A DNA stretch of 64,000 nt from the NCBI RefSeq assembly GCF_022539505.1, contig NC_061510.1, positions 275,362,330-275,426,329 on the forward strand. Reading direction: 5' to 3'. Under the pieces are notes generated by a model. The model was not told the origin of the DNA. It did no database searches and worked only from the letters and a program-made list of their open reading frames with translations. Numbering within the stretch: the stretch's first letter is position 1; every line of letters begins with the position of its first letter. Positions 1 to 12,069 of this stretch are shown piece after piece. The position numbers and the translations under genes are program-made. This stretch comes from Lolium rigidum (taxonomy: Eukaryota > Streptophyta > Magnoliopsida > Poales > Poaceae).

Positions 1-76
1 CCAGCAAGTGTTTTCTTTGTTGATTCAGGTGATTGTTGAAGTTCATGCTACAAGGAATTTGTCTCAAGGTGGAGTT
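1..76 (+). mobile_element. 3' end of a Copia-type internal region with polypurine tract
   Basis: The last bases read CAAGGTGGAGT and lead directly into TGTTATATTGTGATCC. A purine tract of this form next to a TG-starting repeat is typical of the 3' end of plant Copia elements. The rest of the element lies outside the window. No coding segment long enough to name the family is visible. This is inference from the tract and from the second copy of the LTR start at 546. Confidence 0.5.
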
Positions 77-175
77 TGTTATATTGTGATCCAAATTCAT
101 ATACTAAAGGGAGGCTAACTTCTGACGAGCGGAGCGAGACCCGTCGCCGGAGGCTTGGGCCGAACCTTCCTTTAG
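77..175 (+). mobile_element. Copia LTR fragment, copy 1
   Basis: The LTR starts with TGTTATATTGTGATCC and matches the sequence at 546 almost exactly for about 55 bp. It stays recognisably similar for a further 20 bp or so, through the CGGAGCG motif, and then diverges. The LTR end is not visible. 176-545 is unassigned AT-rich sequence; a G-run at 441-447 is the only notable feature in it. Confidence 0.45.
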
Positions 176-545
176 CTGCTGCTTAAATTGATCTATATAC
201 GGTTGGCTGGTATGAGTTCTTCCATGTTTCCCTATATATGATGAAAACAAAATTGTAATATTAGGTGTGTGAAAAAGAAAAAAAAATACAGGTCTTACAG
301 AACATTCAGGTGCCTTCCATGTTTCCAAGGCTGATAAATACAAAGCAATGTAAGACATGGGTCGGGAGGTTTACATGAACTGTAATAATGCAAAGGAATC
401 ATGTATATCTATGAGTTAGTGTGTACGAGAAGTATTCCTAGGGGGGGTTGACATGCAGAATGAAACATTCTGCCTTGGAAATATGAGCTTGAAGGTGTTG
501 ACATGATAATTTTTGATAAATAAGGAGAATCTCTGATATTGATCT

Positions 546-840
546 TGTTATATTGTGATCCAAATTCATATACTAAAGGGAGGCTAACTTCTGACGATCG
601 GAGCGGTACGGATCGTTGCCACCGTCTATATATATTCCATGTAAGCCGCCGCTAGGGTTTTGTCGCATCATTGTACACCCACGGCGTTTGTAAACACCAC
701 CGAAATAGTGAAGTTTTGCTGGCTGGCGCCCGTGGTTTTTTCTTTGTGTGTTGCAAGGGTTTTCATCGTTAAAATCTCGTGTCTCCTGCTGTGTTTTTCT
801 TTTCGTTCTTCGTTTATTGTGCATCTCGATTATAACAGAT
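546..840 (+). mobile_element. Copia LTR fragment, copy 2
   Basis: This is a second copy of the LTR start seen at 77. It continues into a TATATAT stretch near 630, then a G/C-rich leader and T-rich sequence (about 770-820) of the kind found in Copia R/U5 regions. No primer-binding site is obvious after it. It may be a solo or rearranged LTR of the same family as copy 1. Confidence 0.4.
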
Positions 841-1634
841 CTTTACTCGCGAAAGGAATACTTCAGGAAAAATTACATGGGAGGCAGTATATGTGATATG
901 AGTAAGTAATATACACTGATGGATAGAACAAAGACAGCCTACCCAGTATCACGCGTACAAAGTGTATGCAAAGCATGGTTCAAAAAGGCTCAGCAGTATT
1001 TATAAATTAGCACATATAAAATTATTTGTTCATGGGATCGTTCAAAGGATTGGGCATATCCATGAATCAGTACGCATAAATACTCTTCATTGGTGACATA
1101 ATAGTATGCAATAAAGTAATTCCTTGATTTTCTTACCCTTCTCATGTATTTATTCATGATGAAATTATATAAAGCTACTTCAACATAGGCAACAGTGACA
1201 ATATGCATAATATCTAACAGCATAAAGGGAACCAAATTATAAGCCTGGGTACAATTGGCGGCTCAAGACTGCTGAATTACAGACAATATTTTTCTGGAAA
1301 TTGATGAAAATCAAAGTAGATTTTTCCCCAGGATTCCATGTCTGTGCCCTGTAATTCCAAGCAGTATAGTCATACAGGTATATCCAGGTCAAAATATTAC
1401 ATTATTATGTCTTGAATTAGTGGGAAACCAAAAAATTATCTAAACATGGTAGGCTGTATGAATTCTGTAGCTGAAGCATCGCCATGTAGCTAACTTTTAA
1501 GCCCATCCATTTCCATATCTTAACATGGAAAGGTGTACGAATTCTACAACAGAAGCATCGATCACCATCTAATCTAGTTTTGAAACAAAGTAGATTACGT
1601 AAGATGGCCAATTGAAGGATATGATGTTTTTTTC
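841..1634. other. AT-rich sequence without recognised features
   Basis: I see no coding region, RNA gene or clear repeat here. Two short similar stretches near 1450-1480 and 1525-1560 both contain a GAATTCT core followed by GAAGCATCG, which hints at a decayed duplication. Confidence 0.5.
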
Positions 1635-2750
1635 GCTTTCTAACTAATTTATCCCATTTAAATGAGTTTCATGTGATCTTCAAAAACTAATTAAAATATG
1701 AACTAGAACTATGCTCTAATTTTGTCTTGAGAATTTGGGGAAATCAATTTAATTATGCATAGTAGGATTCTATGCATTATACACAAATAAAGGTTGAATA
1801 ATTCGACCAACATTCACAAACAGAGTTTTCAACATTATTGTTTTACAAGAAGATGGTTTTCAATTTTTCTACGGCTAAAAATTGGTTTTTTGTGAAGCAA
1901 CTAGCACAAATAAGATGAAAAAACATTTAAGTAAATTGACAAAAATTTTCTATTTCTAACTATTTTACCCATTTAAGTAATTTTCAGGTGATTTTTTGAA
2001 CTAATTCAAATTTGAACTACAATTGTGATCTAGTATTGTCTCAAAATTAGTAACAACAATTTTGAGGTTGCATACAAGGATTCTACGCATTATACAAAAT
2101 AAAAGATTGAAATATTCGACTAATTGATATGGGTGCCCATGTTGCCAATTTTATCTCCATTAAAAAATCAAAGAAAATAAATGACACAAAAAATGCAAAA
2201 ATGCACAAATAGTCCTTTATTTGTTCTACTACCCAAGAAAAATATCAAACCTATGTTATGATAATTTTTTTAAAAAGGTTTCTCAAAAAGTGTTATCATG
2301 CCTGACTTATCTTGGCTTGGCAGAATAATGGTCACATCCATGGCACATTTCATGATATATAATGCACTCAAAAAGTTACATACTGGTGCATCTTAGCATG
2401 GAAAATAACCTTGGGAAAAAGGATTTTCAACATTTTTTAAAAAAAATGATTTTCGATTTTTCTAGTGCCAAAATGGTTTACAATGAAGCAACTACCACAA
2501 TTAAGATGCAAAATGGAACCAATAAAATTTTCACACAAAGTAGACCAGTGGGATGGTCAATTGACCGATATAACGATTTTCTTGCTTTCTAAATACCTTT
2601 TCCAATTCAAATTAGTTTAGGTGATTTTGCAAAATCGGTTCAAATTTGAAGTACAGTTGTATTCTAGTTTTGTCTCAAAGAAAGTTAAAAGATTCGGCCA
2701 TTTGATATGGAAGCCCATGCCGCCTAAAATTAATCCCATTTAAAAAAACA
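1635..2750. repeat. Degenerate tandem repeat with a unit of about 316 bp
   Basis: The same order of short motifs (TTTCTAA, a CATTTAA-like block, GGTGATTTT, a TTTGAACTA-like block, TTTTGTCTC) starts near 1635, 1951 and 2584. The spacings are about 316 and 633, that is one and two units. The copy expected near 2267 is not recognisable. Upstream parts also match between copies, for example GAAGCAACTA at 1897 and 2485. I do not recognise the family. Confidence 0.5.
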
Positions 2751-2767
2751 AAAAAAGAGTAGGTTAA

Positions 2768-2770
2768 TGA
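2768..2770. repeat. Target site duplication of CACTA-1, left copy (TGA)
   Basis: TGA directly precedes the left terminal repeat and directly follows the right one. Three-base duplications are the rule for CACTA elements. Confidence 0.85.
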
Positions 2771-3030
2771 TACTGGTGGAAAAAAGGCCTTTGGTCGCGG
2801 TTCGCAACTGTCATTAGTCGCGGTTGCGCAACCGCGACCAAATAAGCGCGACTAAAGGCTCCCCCTTTAGTCGCGGTTGCTTAAGAACCGCGACTAAAGG
2901 CCCGTCCACGTGGGCGCCAGGCGACCGTTGGGGCGGAGGACCTTTAGTCGCGGTTCTTCTGGCCAACCGCGACTAAAGGCCGCCGCAGGTTTAGGGTTTT
3001 AGCCCCCCTAAACCTGCCCCCCCTAAACCT
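2771..3030. repeat. Left terminal and subterminal repeats of CACTA-1
   Basis: Several copies of a TTTAGTCGCGGTT-type motif occur in both orientations, often as facing pairs that can form hairpins. In the En/Spm system such subterminal motifs bind the element's DNA-binding protein. That function is inferred here. 3031-3246 holds no recognised feature. Confidence 0.8.
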
Positions 3031-3246
3031 GTTTTCTGTTTAATTTGTATTGTTTTATTTCTTTTGTGCTTTATTTTAATTTTGAAGGAGTTTCACATAT
3101 TCTACGGTACTACATACATGCATATGAATGTACAATTTCAAACATATTTTAAATTAGAACCAAAAAGAATTCAAGAGGAATATACAATATATATTCAATA
3201 TCATCGGATGACCATATACAATTTTGAACAAGTTTCCATACATAAT

Positions 3247-3571
3247 TTAATGCATATGAAGTTCTACGTCCTCGTAATAGTGTTCTCCTTTAGGATGGAG
3301 GACTTCCCTCGTGAACCATCCAGCTAGTTCCTCTTGAAGTGGTCGGAAGCGAGCTTCTGGACTAAGCATCTTCCGGAGGTTATTCCTCTGAGCATTGGTA
3401 TCACTCGGAACCCGCTCAGAGGTGTATCACCGGATCATCTCACAGACATAGTATCCACATAGATTGGTCCCCGGTGGCTGAATATCGCCACCATTCTTAG
3501 CCACTGACCTTTTGAATTCTAGCTCTTTTTTGAAATCACCGACCCTTTGATATGAGAACCGTCTCCAAACC
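3247..3571 (-). pseudogene. CACTA-1 second gene, exon 5: Ulp1-like protease C-terminus
   Basis: The conceptual exon contains the motif PPGTNLCGYYVCE with a Gln just before it. This is the Gln/Cys part of the active site of C48 (Ulp1/SENP-type) cysteine proteases. It follows an intron acceptor at 3572-3573 and ends at a TAA at 3247-3249. One in-frame TGA lies at 3427-3429, about 10 codons after the Cys. Together with exon 4 this keeps His, Asp, Gln and Cys of the family's catalytic set. Plant CACTA elements often carry such a domain; its role in transposition is not known to me. Confidence 0.75.
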
Positions 3572-3681
3572 CTACGAGGCAAAGAAAATTAAATGAACAA
3601 GAGATTTATTAGTTACTTGATATTAGGAAATGAACGAAATAGGCCGATCGATATAGAGCGCAAATGAATGAAAATAATTAC

Positions 3682-3792
3682 TTCTGCAGCATTCTTCTCA
3701 TGTCGACCCAAAGATTTGAATCCAGAGTCAGAGAGTCATGGACGAGACATGTGGAGGTGTCAAATTTAATTACTAGCAGAATCCAGTGGAAC
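3682..3792 (-). pseudogene. CACTA-1 second gene, exon 4: Ulp1-like catalytic His and Asp
   Basis: A 111-base exon with an AG acceptor at 3793-3794 and a GT donor at 3680-3681. It encodes FHWILLVI followed about 16 residues later by HDSL, the usual spacing of the catalytic His and Asp in Ulp1-like proteases. The phase joins cleanly with exon 3 (ends in a split Gly codon) and exon 5 (split Lys codon). There is no internal stop. Confidence 0.7.
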
Positions 3793-3902
3793 CTGCGGAC
3801 ACGTTACATGCACAGTACGTCATGCATAACTCATCGATTAGCCGGCCACATACCATGCATGGAGTAAACAAAAGAGAATGTGCTCAAGACAGAAACACTC
3901 AC

Positions 3903-4076
3903 CCAAAATGGTAAGGAAATAGAATATCACTTTTGAGTTCCTGCTTTGTAAGAAACTGCCACAGGTCTTACTCCACGTCGGCGGGGTGATGCTCTAACAC
4001 ATATCCATTAACGATGTGTGGGTCAATGAACCCAACATCATGGATGTTCCTTACTCTGCATTCCTTAATCTTCATT
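3903..4076 (-). pseudogene. CACTA-1 second gene, exon 3
   Basis: The exon starts in the Leu codon split by the upstream intron and reads MKIKECRVRNIHDVGFIDPH near its start. One in-frame TAA follows, where related elements have Glu. It ends with FPYHFG before a GTGAGT donor at 3902. It forms the N-terminal part of the protease domain. Confidence 0.7.
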
Positions 4077-4168
4077 CTGCATGTATAATAGCGGACACAA
4101 CAATATAGTTAGGACATATATATAGTGCAGGCAATATGAACGAGATGGGGCAGAAATAAATCACTTAC

Positions 4169-5475
4169 AGAACGTAGCAACTGATGATAGATTTGTCGAG
4201 CTCGCGCAGATTGAAAAGCTGGAACAATTCACTCAGATGAATTTGTACATAGTAATGTTTGAAGTGATGCTCATATCTAACTTCCGCATAAATATATTCT
4301 TTGGCGTTTTTATTTTTTATGTAACCCTTGTACCATTTTAGCAGACTTGTCATTTGTGGAGGTAGATCCTCTTCCTGCGCAGGCTCGACGAGAGGCCCAT
4401 TCGGCACATATGTAATTACTACCTCCTTCACTGGCGCCTCATCAAGGCCTAACAGTTCACGAAGAGTCATACCTAAGTTGGCCGCTTGTTCTCTGGCACT
4501 CGTTACAGTCAATCCCTGTGCTGCCGCAGCTTCTATGATATCGGGGGCATCCGGACCGGCGGCTTTCACTATAAGCGGGGCAATCGATTGTTTACTTTAT
4601 TCCCTGAGCTGGGCAACTCGTTTCCCGCTTTTTTTACTTTCTAATTCTTTCTCGGCCTCCTCCAAGGCTTTCTTCTCCTGCTTCTCCGCCCGCTCTTTCT
4701 TCTCCTTGAACATGAGTGCATGCTTACGAAGTTCACGTGCATAGTCGTCAGGCAGATTCTTTGCGGCTTGGGACGGTGTGTTCAAAAATGACTTAGCCCA
4801 CTTCTTTTGCTCATCAGAAAATACTGGCTTGAGCTCGGGCTCTCTTTTCTTCTTGCAGTCCGCCTTCCATTTCTCATAATCAGCAGTCGCGGCCGCGTCG
4901 ACTTCCTCGGCACTACGTTCCCAAGGCCTCGTGGGGAGAGGCTTCGATGATGGCTCCGGTACCTTTGTTATCTTAGGTACATAAGGGTCCGGGTTAATAC
5001 TCCTGGACTTCTGCTTCTTCGCCGGAGGTGGATTGGGGGGCGGCGTCTGCTTACCCGCCCGGGGCGGACTAGGGGCGGCGGCTGCTTACCCGCCGGAGGT
5101 GAATTGGGGGGCGGCGTCGGCTGACGTGAAGGAGGTGTAGGTGAAGCACCACCACCACCACCACCGCCACCGCCACCACCACCGTAGGAGGGTGGACTTG
5201 TTGGCCTTGGCGCCTTGCTTGGAAACTTGATAAACTTCTTTTGCCATAGAATGATATGGCGCTTGACATCTCCAAGTCTTCTCGCCCCTTCATGTGTAGC
5301 AATGTCAATCTCCAGGTCCTCAAACCATTGGACTATGTCCTCCACCGTGACACGAGCATAGCCATCTTGAATGGGGTTGTTGTGGTGGAGTGCTCCAGGT
5401 TTACATGGTAAAGCACTGCCGATGGCTACCTTCATGGACATGTTCCCGATAGGATAATACAGATGACATTATTTC
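4169..5475 (-). pseudogene. CACTA-1 second gene, distal part of exon 2
   Basis: This is the part of the large exon downstream of the Copia insertion. In order it shows a start-proximal segment with MKVAIGSALPCKPGALHHNN, a Gly run of about 12 residues (5153-5187), a Pro-rich linker rich in SPPAGKQPP repeats, a Lys/Glu-rich likely coiled coil (4600-4785), and a segment ending in NLRELDKSIISCYVL before a GTAAGT donor at 4168. Frame shifts occur in the Pro-rich linker (about 5000-5090) and there is a TAA near 4597. The linker is low complexity, so small indels there may be real or may be assembly errors. Confidence 0.75.
5471..5475. repeat. Target duplication of the Copia element, left (ATTTC)
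   Basis: The partner is CTTTC at 21996-22000. On the gene strand these are GAAAT and GAAAG. The reading frame of the CACTA gene is restored if GAAAG is original, so one copy has mutated. Confidence 0.8.
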
Positions 5476-7219
5476 TGAAGGAGATATGCCCTAGAGGCAA
5501 TAATAAAGTGGTTATTATATATCTTTATGTTTATGATAAATGTTTATATACCATGCTGTAATTGTATTAACCAAAACATTGATACATGTGTGATATGTAA
5601 ACAACAAGGAGTCTCTAGTATGCCTCTTAACTAGCTTGTTGATTAATGGATAATTAGTTTCATAATCATGAACATTGGATGTTATTAATAACAAGGTTAT
5701 ATTATTGTATGAATGATGTAATGGACACACCCAATTAAGCGTAGCATAAGATCACGTCATTAAGTTATTTGCTACAAGCTTTCGATACATAGTTACCTAG
5801 TCCTTATGACCATGAGATCATGTAAATCACTTATACCGGAAAGGTACTTTGATTACATCAAACGCCATTCGCGTAAATGGGTGGTTATAAAGGTGGGATT
5901 AAGTATCCGGAAAGTATGAGTTGAGGCATATGGATCAACGAGTGGGATTTGTCCATCCCGATGACGGATAGATATACTCCGGGCCCTCTCGGTGGAATGT
6001 CGTCTAATGTCTTGCAAGCATATGAATAAGTTCATAAGAGACCACATACCACGGTACGAGTAAAGAGTACTTGTCAGGAGACGAGGTTGAACAAGGTATG
6101 AAGTGATACCGATGATCAAACCTCGGACAAGTAAAATATCGCGTGACAAAGGAAATTGGTATCGTATGTGAATGGTTCATTCGATCACTAAAGTCATCGT
6201 TGAATATATGGGAGCCATTATGAATCTCCAGATCCCGCTTTTGGTTATTGGTCGGAGTGAGTACTCAACCATGTCCGCATAGTTCACGAACCGTAGGGTG
6301 ACACACTTAAAGTTGGATGTTGAAATGGTAGAACTTGAATATGGAATGGAGTTCGAATATTTGTTCGGAGTCCCGGATGAGATCCCGGACATCACGAGGA
6401 GTTCCGGAATGGTCCGTAGAATAAGATTCATATATAGGAAGTCATTTTATAAGATTTAAAATGATCCGGAAGGTTCTATAGAAGGTTCTAGAAAAGTCCG
6501 GAAGAAACCACTAAGGAAGGCGGAGTCCCGGAGGGACTCCACCTCCCATGGTCGGCCAACCCTAAGGGGGAGGAGTCCCAAGTGGACTCCCCTAAGGGGG
6601 CCGGCCACCCCCTCCCAAGGAAAGGTGGGAATCCCACCTCTAGTGGGAGTCCTAGCTTGGGTAGGTTTCATGTGTTATGGAAGGTTTTGGTTTGGGGTCT
6701 TATTCGAAAACTTGTAGACCAACTCTTGGGTGTTCCACCTATATAATGAGGGCCAAGGGGAGGGGGCCGGCCACCCCAAGACCACAAGGTGGCCGCACCC
6801 CCTAGTGGCCGGCGCCCCCTCTCCCAAACCCTAGCGGCCCTCTCTCCTCCACCACATCCCGCACGCTTAGCGAAGCTCCGCCGGATTTCTCCACCACCAC
6901 CGACACCACGCCGTCGTGCTGCCGGATTCAAGAGGAGCTACTACTTCCGCTGCCCGCTGGAACGGGGAGGTGGACGTCGTCTTCATCAACAACCGAACGT
7001 GTGACCGAGTACGGAGGTGCTGCCCGTTCGTGGCACCGTGGTCAAGATCTTCTACGCGTTTTTGCAAGCGGCAAGTGAACGTCTACCGCAGCAACAAGAG
7101 CCTCATATTGTAGGCTTTGGAATCTCTTCAAGGGTGAGAGTCGATAATCCCCTCGTTGCTACCGTCTTCTAGATTGCATCTTGGCTTGGATTGCGTGTTC
7201 GCGGTAGGAAATTTTTTGT
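5476..7219 (+). repeat. Copia 5' LTR, missing its last bases
   Basis: It starts TGAAGGAG and matches the 3' LTR up to about 7219, then lacks the final 22 bases or so, including the CA end. A TATATAA box lies at 6740-6746. Gene-free otherwise; the open frames inside are not genes. Confidence 0.9.
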
Positions 7220-7249
7220 TCGCGGTAGGTATATCTGATATACATGTTA

Positions 7250-10200
7250 TAGATGTTTATCTCACTCGTTCTCGTTCTAATACCTGGGTATTTGATACTG
7301 GTTCGGTTGCTCATATTTGTAACTCGAAACAGGAACTAAAGAATAAACGAAGACTACTGAAAGATGAAGTGACGATGCGCGTTGGAAACGGATCCAAAGT
7401 CGGTGTGATCGCTGTCGCCACACTTCCTCTACAACTACCTTCGGGATTAGTTTTAAGCCTAAATAATTGTTATTTTGTACCCGCGTTGAGCATGAACATT
7501 ATATCTGGATCTTGTTTAATGCAAGACGGTTATTCATTCAAGTCTGAGAATAATGGTTGTTCTATTTTTATGAATAATATCTTTATGGTCGAGCACCTGA
7601 AAAGAATGGCTTATTTTTGTTAGATCTCGATAGTAGTGATACGCATATACATAACATTGATGCTAAGCGAATTAAATTGAATGATAATTCTACTTATATG
7701 TGGCACTGTTGTCTTGGTCATATTGGAGTGAAACGCATGAAGAAACTCCATACCGATGGATTACTTGAATCACTTGACTTTGAGTCACTTGATAGATGCG
7801 AAGCATGTCTAATGGGTAAAATGACTAAGACTCCATTTTCTCGGTATGATGGAGCGAGCTACTGACTTATTGGAAATCATACATACCGATGTATGCGGAC
7901 CAATGAGTGTAGCATCGCGCGGTGGTTATCGTTATGTTCTAACCTTCACAGATGATCTGAGTAGATATGGGTATATCTATTTCATGAAACATAAATCCGA
8001 AACTTTCGAGAAGTTTAAGGAATTCCAAAGTGAAGTAGAAAATCAACGTAACAAGAAGATTAAATTTCTACAATTTGATCGTGGATGTGAATATCTGAGT
8101 TATGAGTTTGGCATGCATTTAAAGAAATGCGGAATACTTTCACAATTGACACCGCCGGGAACACCACAACGAAACGGTGTGTCCGAACGTCGTAATCGAA
8201 CTCTCTTAGATATGGTTCGTTCTATGATGTCTCTTACTGATTTTCCGTTATCATTTTGGAGTTATGCATTAGAGACAGCCGCATTCACTTTAAATAGAGC
8301 AGCATCAAAATCTGTAGAAACGACACCGTATGAATTATGGTTTAATAAGAAACCTAAGCTGTCGTTCCTTAAAGTTTGGGGTTGCGAAGCCTATGTAAAG
8401 AAGTTACAACCGGACAAGCTAGAACCCAAAGTGGAGAAATGCGTCTTCATAGGATACCCTAAGGAAACTATAGGGTACACTTTCTATCACAGATCTGAAG
8501 GAAAAATCTTTGTTGCTAAGAACGGAACCTTTCTTGAGAAAGAATTTCTCACTAAAGAAGTGACTGGAAGAAAAGTAGAACTCGATGAGATTGATGAATC
8601 TATACTCGTTGATCGAGTAGCGCAGATACCGGAAGTTGTACCTGTACCGCCTACACCGGCAACGAGAGGAAGCTAATGATAATGATCATGAAACTTCGAA
8701 CGAGGAAACTACCGAACCTCGCGGATCAACAAGGGAACGTGCCACTCCTGATTGGTATGATTCTTGTCTAAATGTCATGATTGTGGATAACAATGATGAG
8801 GACCCTGCGACGTATGAAGAAGCGATGATGAGCCCAGATTCCAACAAATGGTAAGAAGCCATGAAATCCGAAATGGGATCCATGTATGATAACAAAGTAT
8901 GGACTTTGGTAGACTTACTCGATAGCCGCAAGGCTGTCGAGAATAAATGGATCTTCAAGAGAAAAACAGATGTCTGCTTGGTAATATTACTGTCTATAAA
9001 GCTCGACTTGTCGCAAAGGGTTTCCGACAAATTCAAGGAGTTGACTACGATGAGACTTTCTCACCTGTAGCGAAGCTAAAATCTGTGAGGATTTTGTTAG
9101 CAATAGCTGCATTTTTCGATTATGAGATTTGGCAGATGGATGTCAAAACGGCGTTCCTTAATGGAGACATTGAGGAAGAGTTGTATATGGTACAACCTAA
9201 AGGTTTTGTCGATCCTAAAAATGCTGACAAAGTATACAAACTTCAGCATTCAATCTATGGACTGAAGCAAGCATCAAGAAGTTGGAACCGACGCTTTGAT
9301 AAGGTGATCAAAGACTTCGGGTTTATACGAGTGTCATGGAGAGGCCTGTATTTACAAGAAAGTGAGTGGGAGCTCGTAGCATTCCTGATATTATATGTAG
9401 ATGACATATTATTAATTGGGAATGATATAGAACTATTAAGCAGTGTAGAAGGTTATTTGAATAATAGTTTTTCAATGAAAGACCTTGGTGAAGCATCATA
9501 TATATTAGGCATCAAGATTTATAGAGATAGATCAAGACGCCTACTAGGGCTATCACAGAGTACATACCTGGACAAGATTCTAAAGAAGTTTAGAATGAAC
9601 GAAAGTAAGAAAGGTTTCTTACCTATGTTACCAGGCAAGGTCTTGAGTAAGACTCAAGGACCGGCTACGGCAGAAGAAAGAGAAAGGATGAGTAATATCC
9701 CATATGCCTCGGCAGTAGGATCTATCATGTATGCCATGCTATGTACTAGACCGGATATGGCACATGCTGTTAGTTTGACTAGTAGATATCAAAGTGATCC
9801 AGGAATGGAACACTGGACAGCGGTCAAGAATATCCTGAAGTACTTGAAAAGAACTAAGGATATGTTTCTTTGTTATGGAGGTGACCAAGAGCTCGTTGTA
9901 AGTGGTTACACCGATGCAAGTTGGAACACCGATCCCGATGACTCTAAGTCACGATCCGGGTACGTGTTTATATTGAATGGAGCTACGATGAGTTGGGCAA
10001 GCTCGAAGCAGTGCACGGTGGCGAAGTCTTCAACAGAATCAGAGTACATAGCGGCTTCAGAGGCTTCATCAGAAGCGGTATGGATGAAGAGGTTCAGTGT
10101 AGAGCTCGGTGGTCGCCGTAGTGCATTGGACCCATTAATCATTTACTGTGATAACATGGGTGCCATCGCCAATGCACAAGAACCAAGGTCACACAAGAGG

Positions 10201-10377
10201 CTGAAGCATATCCAGCTGCGTTACCACTCGATTCGCGAGTACATCGAAGATGGAGAAGTAAAGATTTGCAAAGTACACACCGATCCGAATGTAGCAGATC
10301 CGTTGACTAAAGCTCTCCCTAGGGCAAAGCATGACCAACACCAGAATGCCATGGGTGTTAGGTATATTACAATGTAA
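7250..10377 (+). pseudogene. Copia pol remnant: protease, integrase, RT, RNase H
   Basis: Protease: WVFDTGS near 7288. Integrase: an HHCC zinc motif with HCCLGH and CEACLMGK (7700-7815), then catalytic Asp in HTDVCGPM (7880), a second Asp in FDRGCEY (8075; related elements have SDRGGEY, so Ser and one Gly are changed), and Glu in GVSERRNRT (8180). RT: GFRQIQGVDYDETFSP and YVDDILL (9400). RNase H: YTDASW (9907) and SSTESEYIA (10028). It ends at TAA 10375-10377. Frame shifts lie near 7600, 7840, 8665 and 8970; a CAA-to-TAA type stop lies at 8852. Two shifts near 9327 and 9375 cancel and leave a wrong-frame stretch between them. Several breaks are at CTG/CAG sites. Confidence 0.9.
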
Positions 10378-10395
10378 TCTAGATTATTGACTCTA

Positions 10396-10410
10396 GTGCA
10401 AGTGGGAGAC
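10396..10410 (+). promoter_or_regulatory. Copia polypurine tract
   Basis: AAGTGGGAGAC ends directly before the 3' LTR. This is the primer for plus-strand synthesis in Copia elements. Confidence 0.75.
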
Positions 10411-12069
10411 TGAAGGAGATATGCCCTAGAGGCAATAATAAAGTGGTTATTATATATCTTTATGTTTATGATAAATGTTTATATACCATGCTATAATTGT
10501 ATTAACCGAAACATTGATACATGTGTGATATGTAAACAACAAAGAGTCCCTAGTATGCCTCTTAACTAGCTTGTTGTTTAATGGATGATTAGTTTCATAA
10601 TCATGAACACTGGATGTTATTAATAACAAGGTTATATCATTGTATGAATGATGTAATGGACACACCCAATTAAGCGTAGCATAAGATCACATCATTAAGT
10701 TATTTGCTATAAGCTTTCGATACATAGTTACCTAGTCCTTATTACCATGAGATCATGTAAATCACTTATACCGGAAAGGTACTTTGATTACATCAAACGC
10801 CACTGTGTAAATGGGTGGTTATAAAGGTGGGATTAAGTATCCGGAAAGTATGAGTTGAGGCATATGGATCAACGAGTGGGATTTGTCCATCCCGATGATG
10901 GATAGATATACTCTGGGCCCTCTCGGTGGAATGTCATCTAATGTCTTGCAAGCATATGAATAAGTTCATAAGAGACCACATACCACGGTATGAGTAAAGA
11001 GTACTTGTCAGGAGATGAGGTTGAACAAGGTATGAAGTGATACCGATGATCAAACCTCGGACAAGTAAAATATCGCGTGACAAAGGGAATTGGTATCGTA
11101 TGTGAATGGTTCATTCAATCACTAAAGTCATCGTTGAATATGTGGGAGCCATTATGGATCTCCAGATCCCGCTATTGGTTATTGGTCGGAGTGAGTACTC
11201 AACCATGTCCGCATAGTTCACGACCCGTAGGGTGACACACTTAAAGTTGGATGTTGAAATGGTAGAACTTGAATATGGAATGGAGTTCGAATATTTGTTC
11301 GGAGTCCCGGATGAGATCCCGGACATCACGAGGAGTTCCGGAATGGTCCGGAGAATAAGATTCATATATAGGAAGTCATTTTATAAGATTTAAAATGATC
11401 CGGAAGGTTCTATGGAAGGTTCTAGAAGGTTCTAGAAAAGTCCGGAAGAAACCACTAAGGAAGACGGAGTCCCGGAGGGACTCCACCTCCCATGGCCGGC
11501 CAACCCTAAGGGGGAGGAGTCCCAAGTGGACTCCCCTAAGGGGGCCGGCCACCCCTCCCAAGGAAAGGTGGGAATCCCACCTCTAGTGGGAGTCCTAGCT
11601 TGGGTAGGTTTCATGTGTTATGGAAGGTTTTGGTTTGGGGTCTTATTCGAAGACTTGTAGACCAACTCTTGGGTGTTCCACCTATATAATGAGGGCCAAG
11701 GGGAGGGGGCCGGCCACCCCAAGACCACAAGGTGGCCGCACCCCCTAGTGGCCGACGCCCCCTCTCCCAAACCCTAGCGGCCCTCTCTCCTCCACCACAT
11801 CCGCACGCTTAGCAAAGCTCCGCCGGATTTCTCCACCACCACCGACACCACGCCGTCGTGCTGCCGGATTCAAGAGGAGCTACTACTTCCGCTGCCTGCT
11901 GGAATGGGGAGGTGGACGTCGTCTTCATCAACAACCGAACGTGTGACCGAGTACGGAGGTGCCGCCCGTTCGTGGCGCCGTGATCAAGATCTTCTACGCG
12001 CTTTTGCAAGCGGCAAGTGAATGTCTACCGCAGCAACAAGAGCCTCATCTTGTAGGCTTTGGAATCTCT
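10411..12069 (+). repeat. Copia 3' LTR, first part
   Basis: Near-identical to the 5' LTR. A TATATAA box lies at 11683-11689. It is interrupted by the Gypsy element after the TCTCT at 12065-12069 and resumes at 21881. Confidence 0.92.

Noticed and set aside
2771..3030. Independent MITE made of facing TTTAGTCGCGGTT motifs
   Set aside because: The same motifs form the other end of CACTA-1, and the TGA duplications pair these two distant ends.
5153..5187. Gly run as a separate short gene
   Set aside because: It is in frame with the CACTA second gene and is a linker in that family.
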